Under the pieces are notes generated by a model. That model made no database searches, was not told the origin of the DNA, and saw only the letters and a program-made list of their open reading frames with translations. From assembly GCA_035644155.1 (NCBI GenBank), contig DASQPC010000009.1, positions 1 through 5,357 on the forward strand: a stretch of DNA of 5,357 nt, in the 5' to 3' direction. Every line of letters begins with the position of its first letter. Position 1 is the stretch's first letter. This stretch comes from DATIGJ01 sp035644155. Its GTDB lineage: Bacteria > Patescibacteriota > Microgenomatia > Levybacterales > UBA12049. Shown here one piece after another: positions 5,265-5,357 of this stretch. A program made the position numbers and the translations under genes.

Positions 5265-5357
5265 TTATTTCTCGAGTTTAGGTTTCGTTATGTTATAAAT
5301 TGCGATAGAAAGTAAAATAATACCAAAAATTTGTGTGAGACTTAGTGTTTTATGATA
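5265..5357 (-). CDS. C-terminal end of a membrane protein, possibly a second EamA-family transporter (partial)
   Basis: A minus-strand frame enters from the right edge and ends at TAA 5267-5265, encoding 30 residues. It reads as a short polar turn (YHKTLSLTQ), one hydrophobic helix (IFGIILLSIAIYNI) and a basic tail (TKPKLEK). This matches the last helix of EamA proteins, where an acidic or basic turn is followed by '..Q..G..LI..G', and resembles the end of the transporter at 3992-4840 (KINKIQCLGITLSVIGVILIGI). It converges with the riboflavin kinase gene 14 bp away. With so little sequence, any small membrane protein is possible. Confidence 0.5.
   Translation of the reverse strand, partial: YHKTLSLTQIFGIILLSIAIYNITKPKLEK

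Overview
The window looks like a piece of an AT-rich bacterial genome, most likely from the Candidate Phyla Radiation (Patescibacteria), plausibly Microgenomates. The evidence is indirect: a prepilin whose 'ALNPTKRLQDARDARR' start of the globular part is typical of pilins from that radiation; large Pro/Thr-linked surface proteins that mix LamG-like, Ig-like and Asp-box-bearing domains; genes without Shine-Dalgarno sequences; and very tight spacing. TGA is used as a stop and Trp is TGG, so the code is standard (11), not the UGA=Gly code of Gracilibacteria/SR1.

Layout. About half the window (1-2587, minus strand) is one large open frame that runs off the left edge: a membrane-anchored, multi-domain extracellular protein of at least 862 residues. 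It has two N-terminal hydrophobic segments, a Pro/Thr-rich stalk, an Asp-box domain, a second stalk, a LamG-like domain and two tandem beta-sandwich repeats. Just upstream, overlapping by ATGA, is a 275-residue membrane protein (2584-3411, minus) with a related N-terminal membrane module, one Ig-like domain and a C-terminal membrane helix. Diverging from it 30 bp away is a type IV prepilin (3442-3987, plus). Together these form a cell-surface block.

The right part is a transport/cofactor block. A ten-helix EamA/DMT transporter (3992-4840, minus) ends 4 bp from the pilin stop and diverges from a stand-alone riboflavin kinase (4882-5250, plus). The 41-bp gap between them contains two perfect extended -10 elements (TGnTATAAT), back to back, each ending 6-7 nt before the ATG it serves. 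Both transcripts would therefore be leaderless or nearly so, and the two promoters occupy the same DNA. The last 93 bases (minus) encode the C-terminal 30 residues of a further membrane protein, possibly a second EamA-type transporter.

How it may work together (inference): the kinase makes FMN from riboflavin, and the DMT superfamily includes RibN-type riboflavin importers, so the divergent pair could be a minimal flavin salvage unit in a host-dependent cell. The pilin and the two anchored surface proteins are plausibly involved in attachment. No RNA genes, mobile elements, CRISPR arrays or convincing terminators were seen, and no gene-free stretch exceeds 50 bp.
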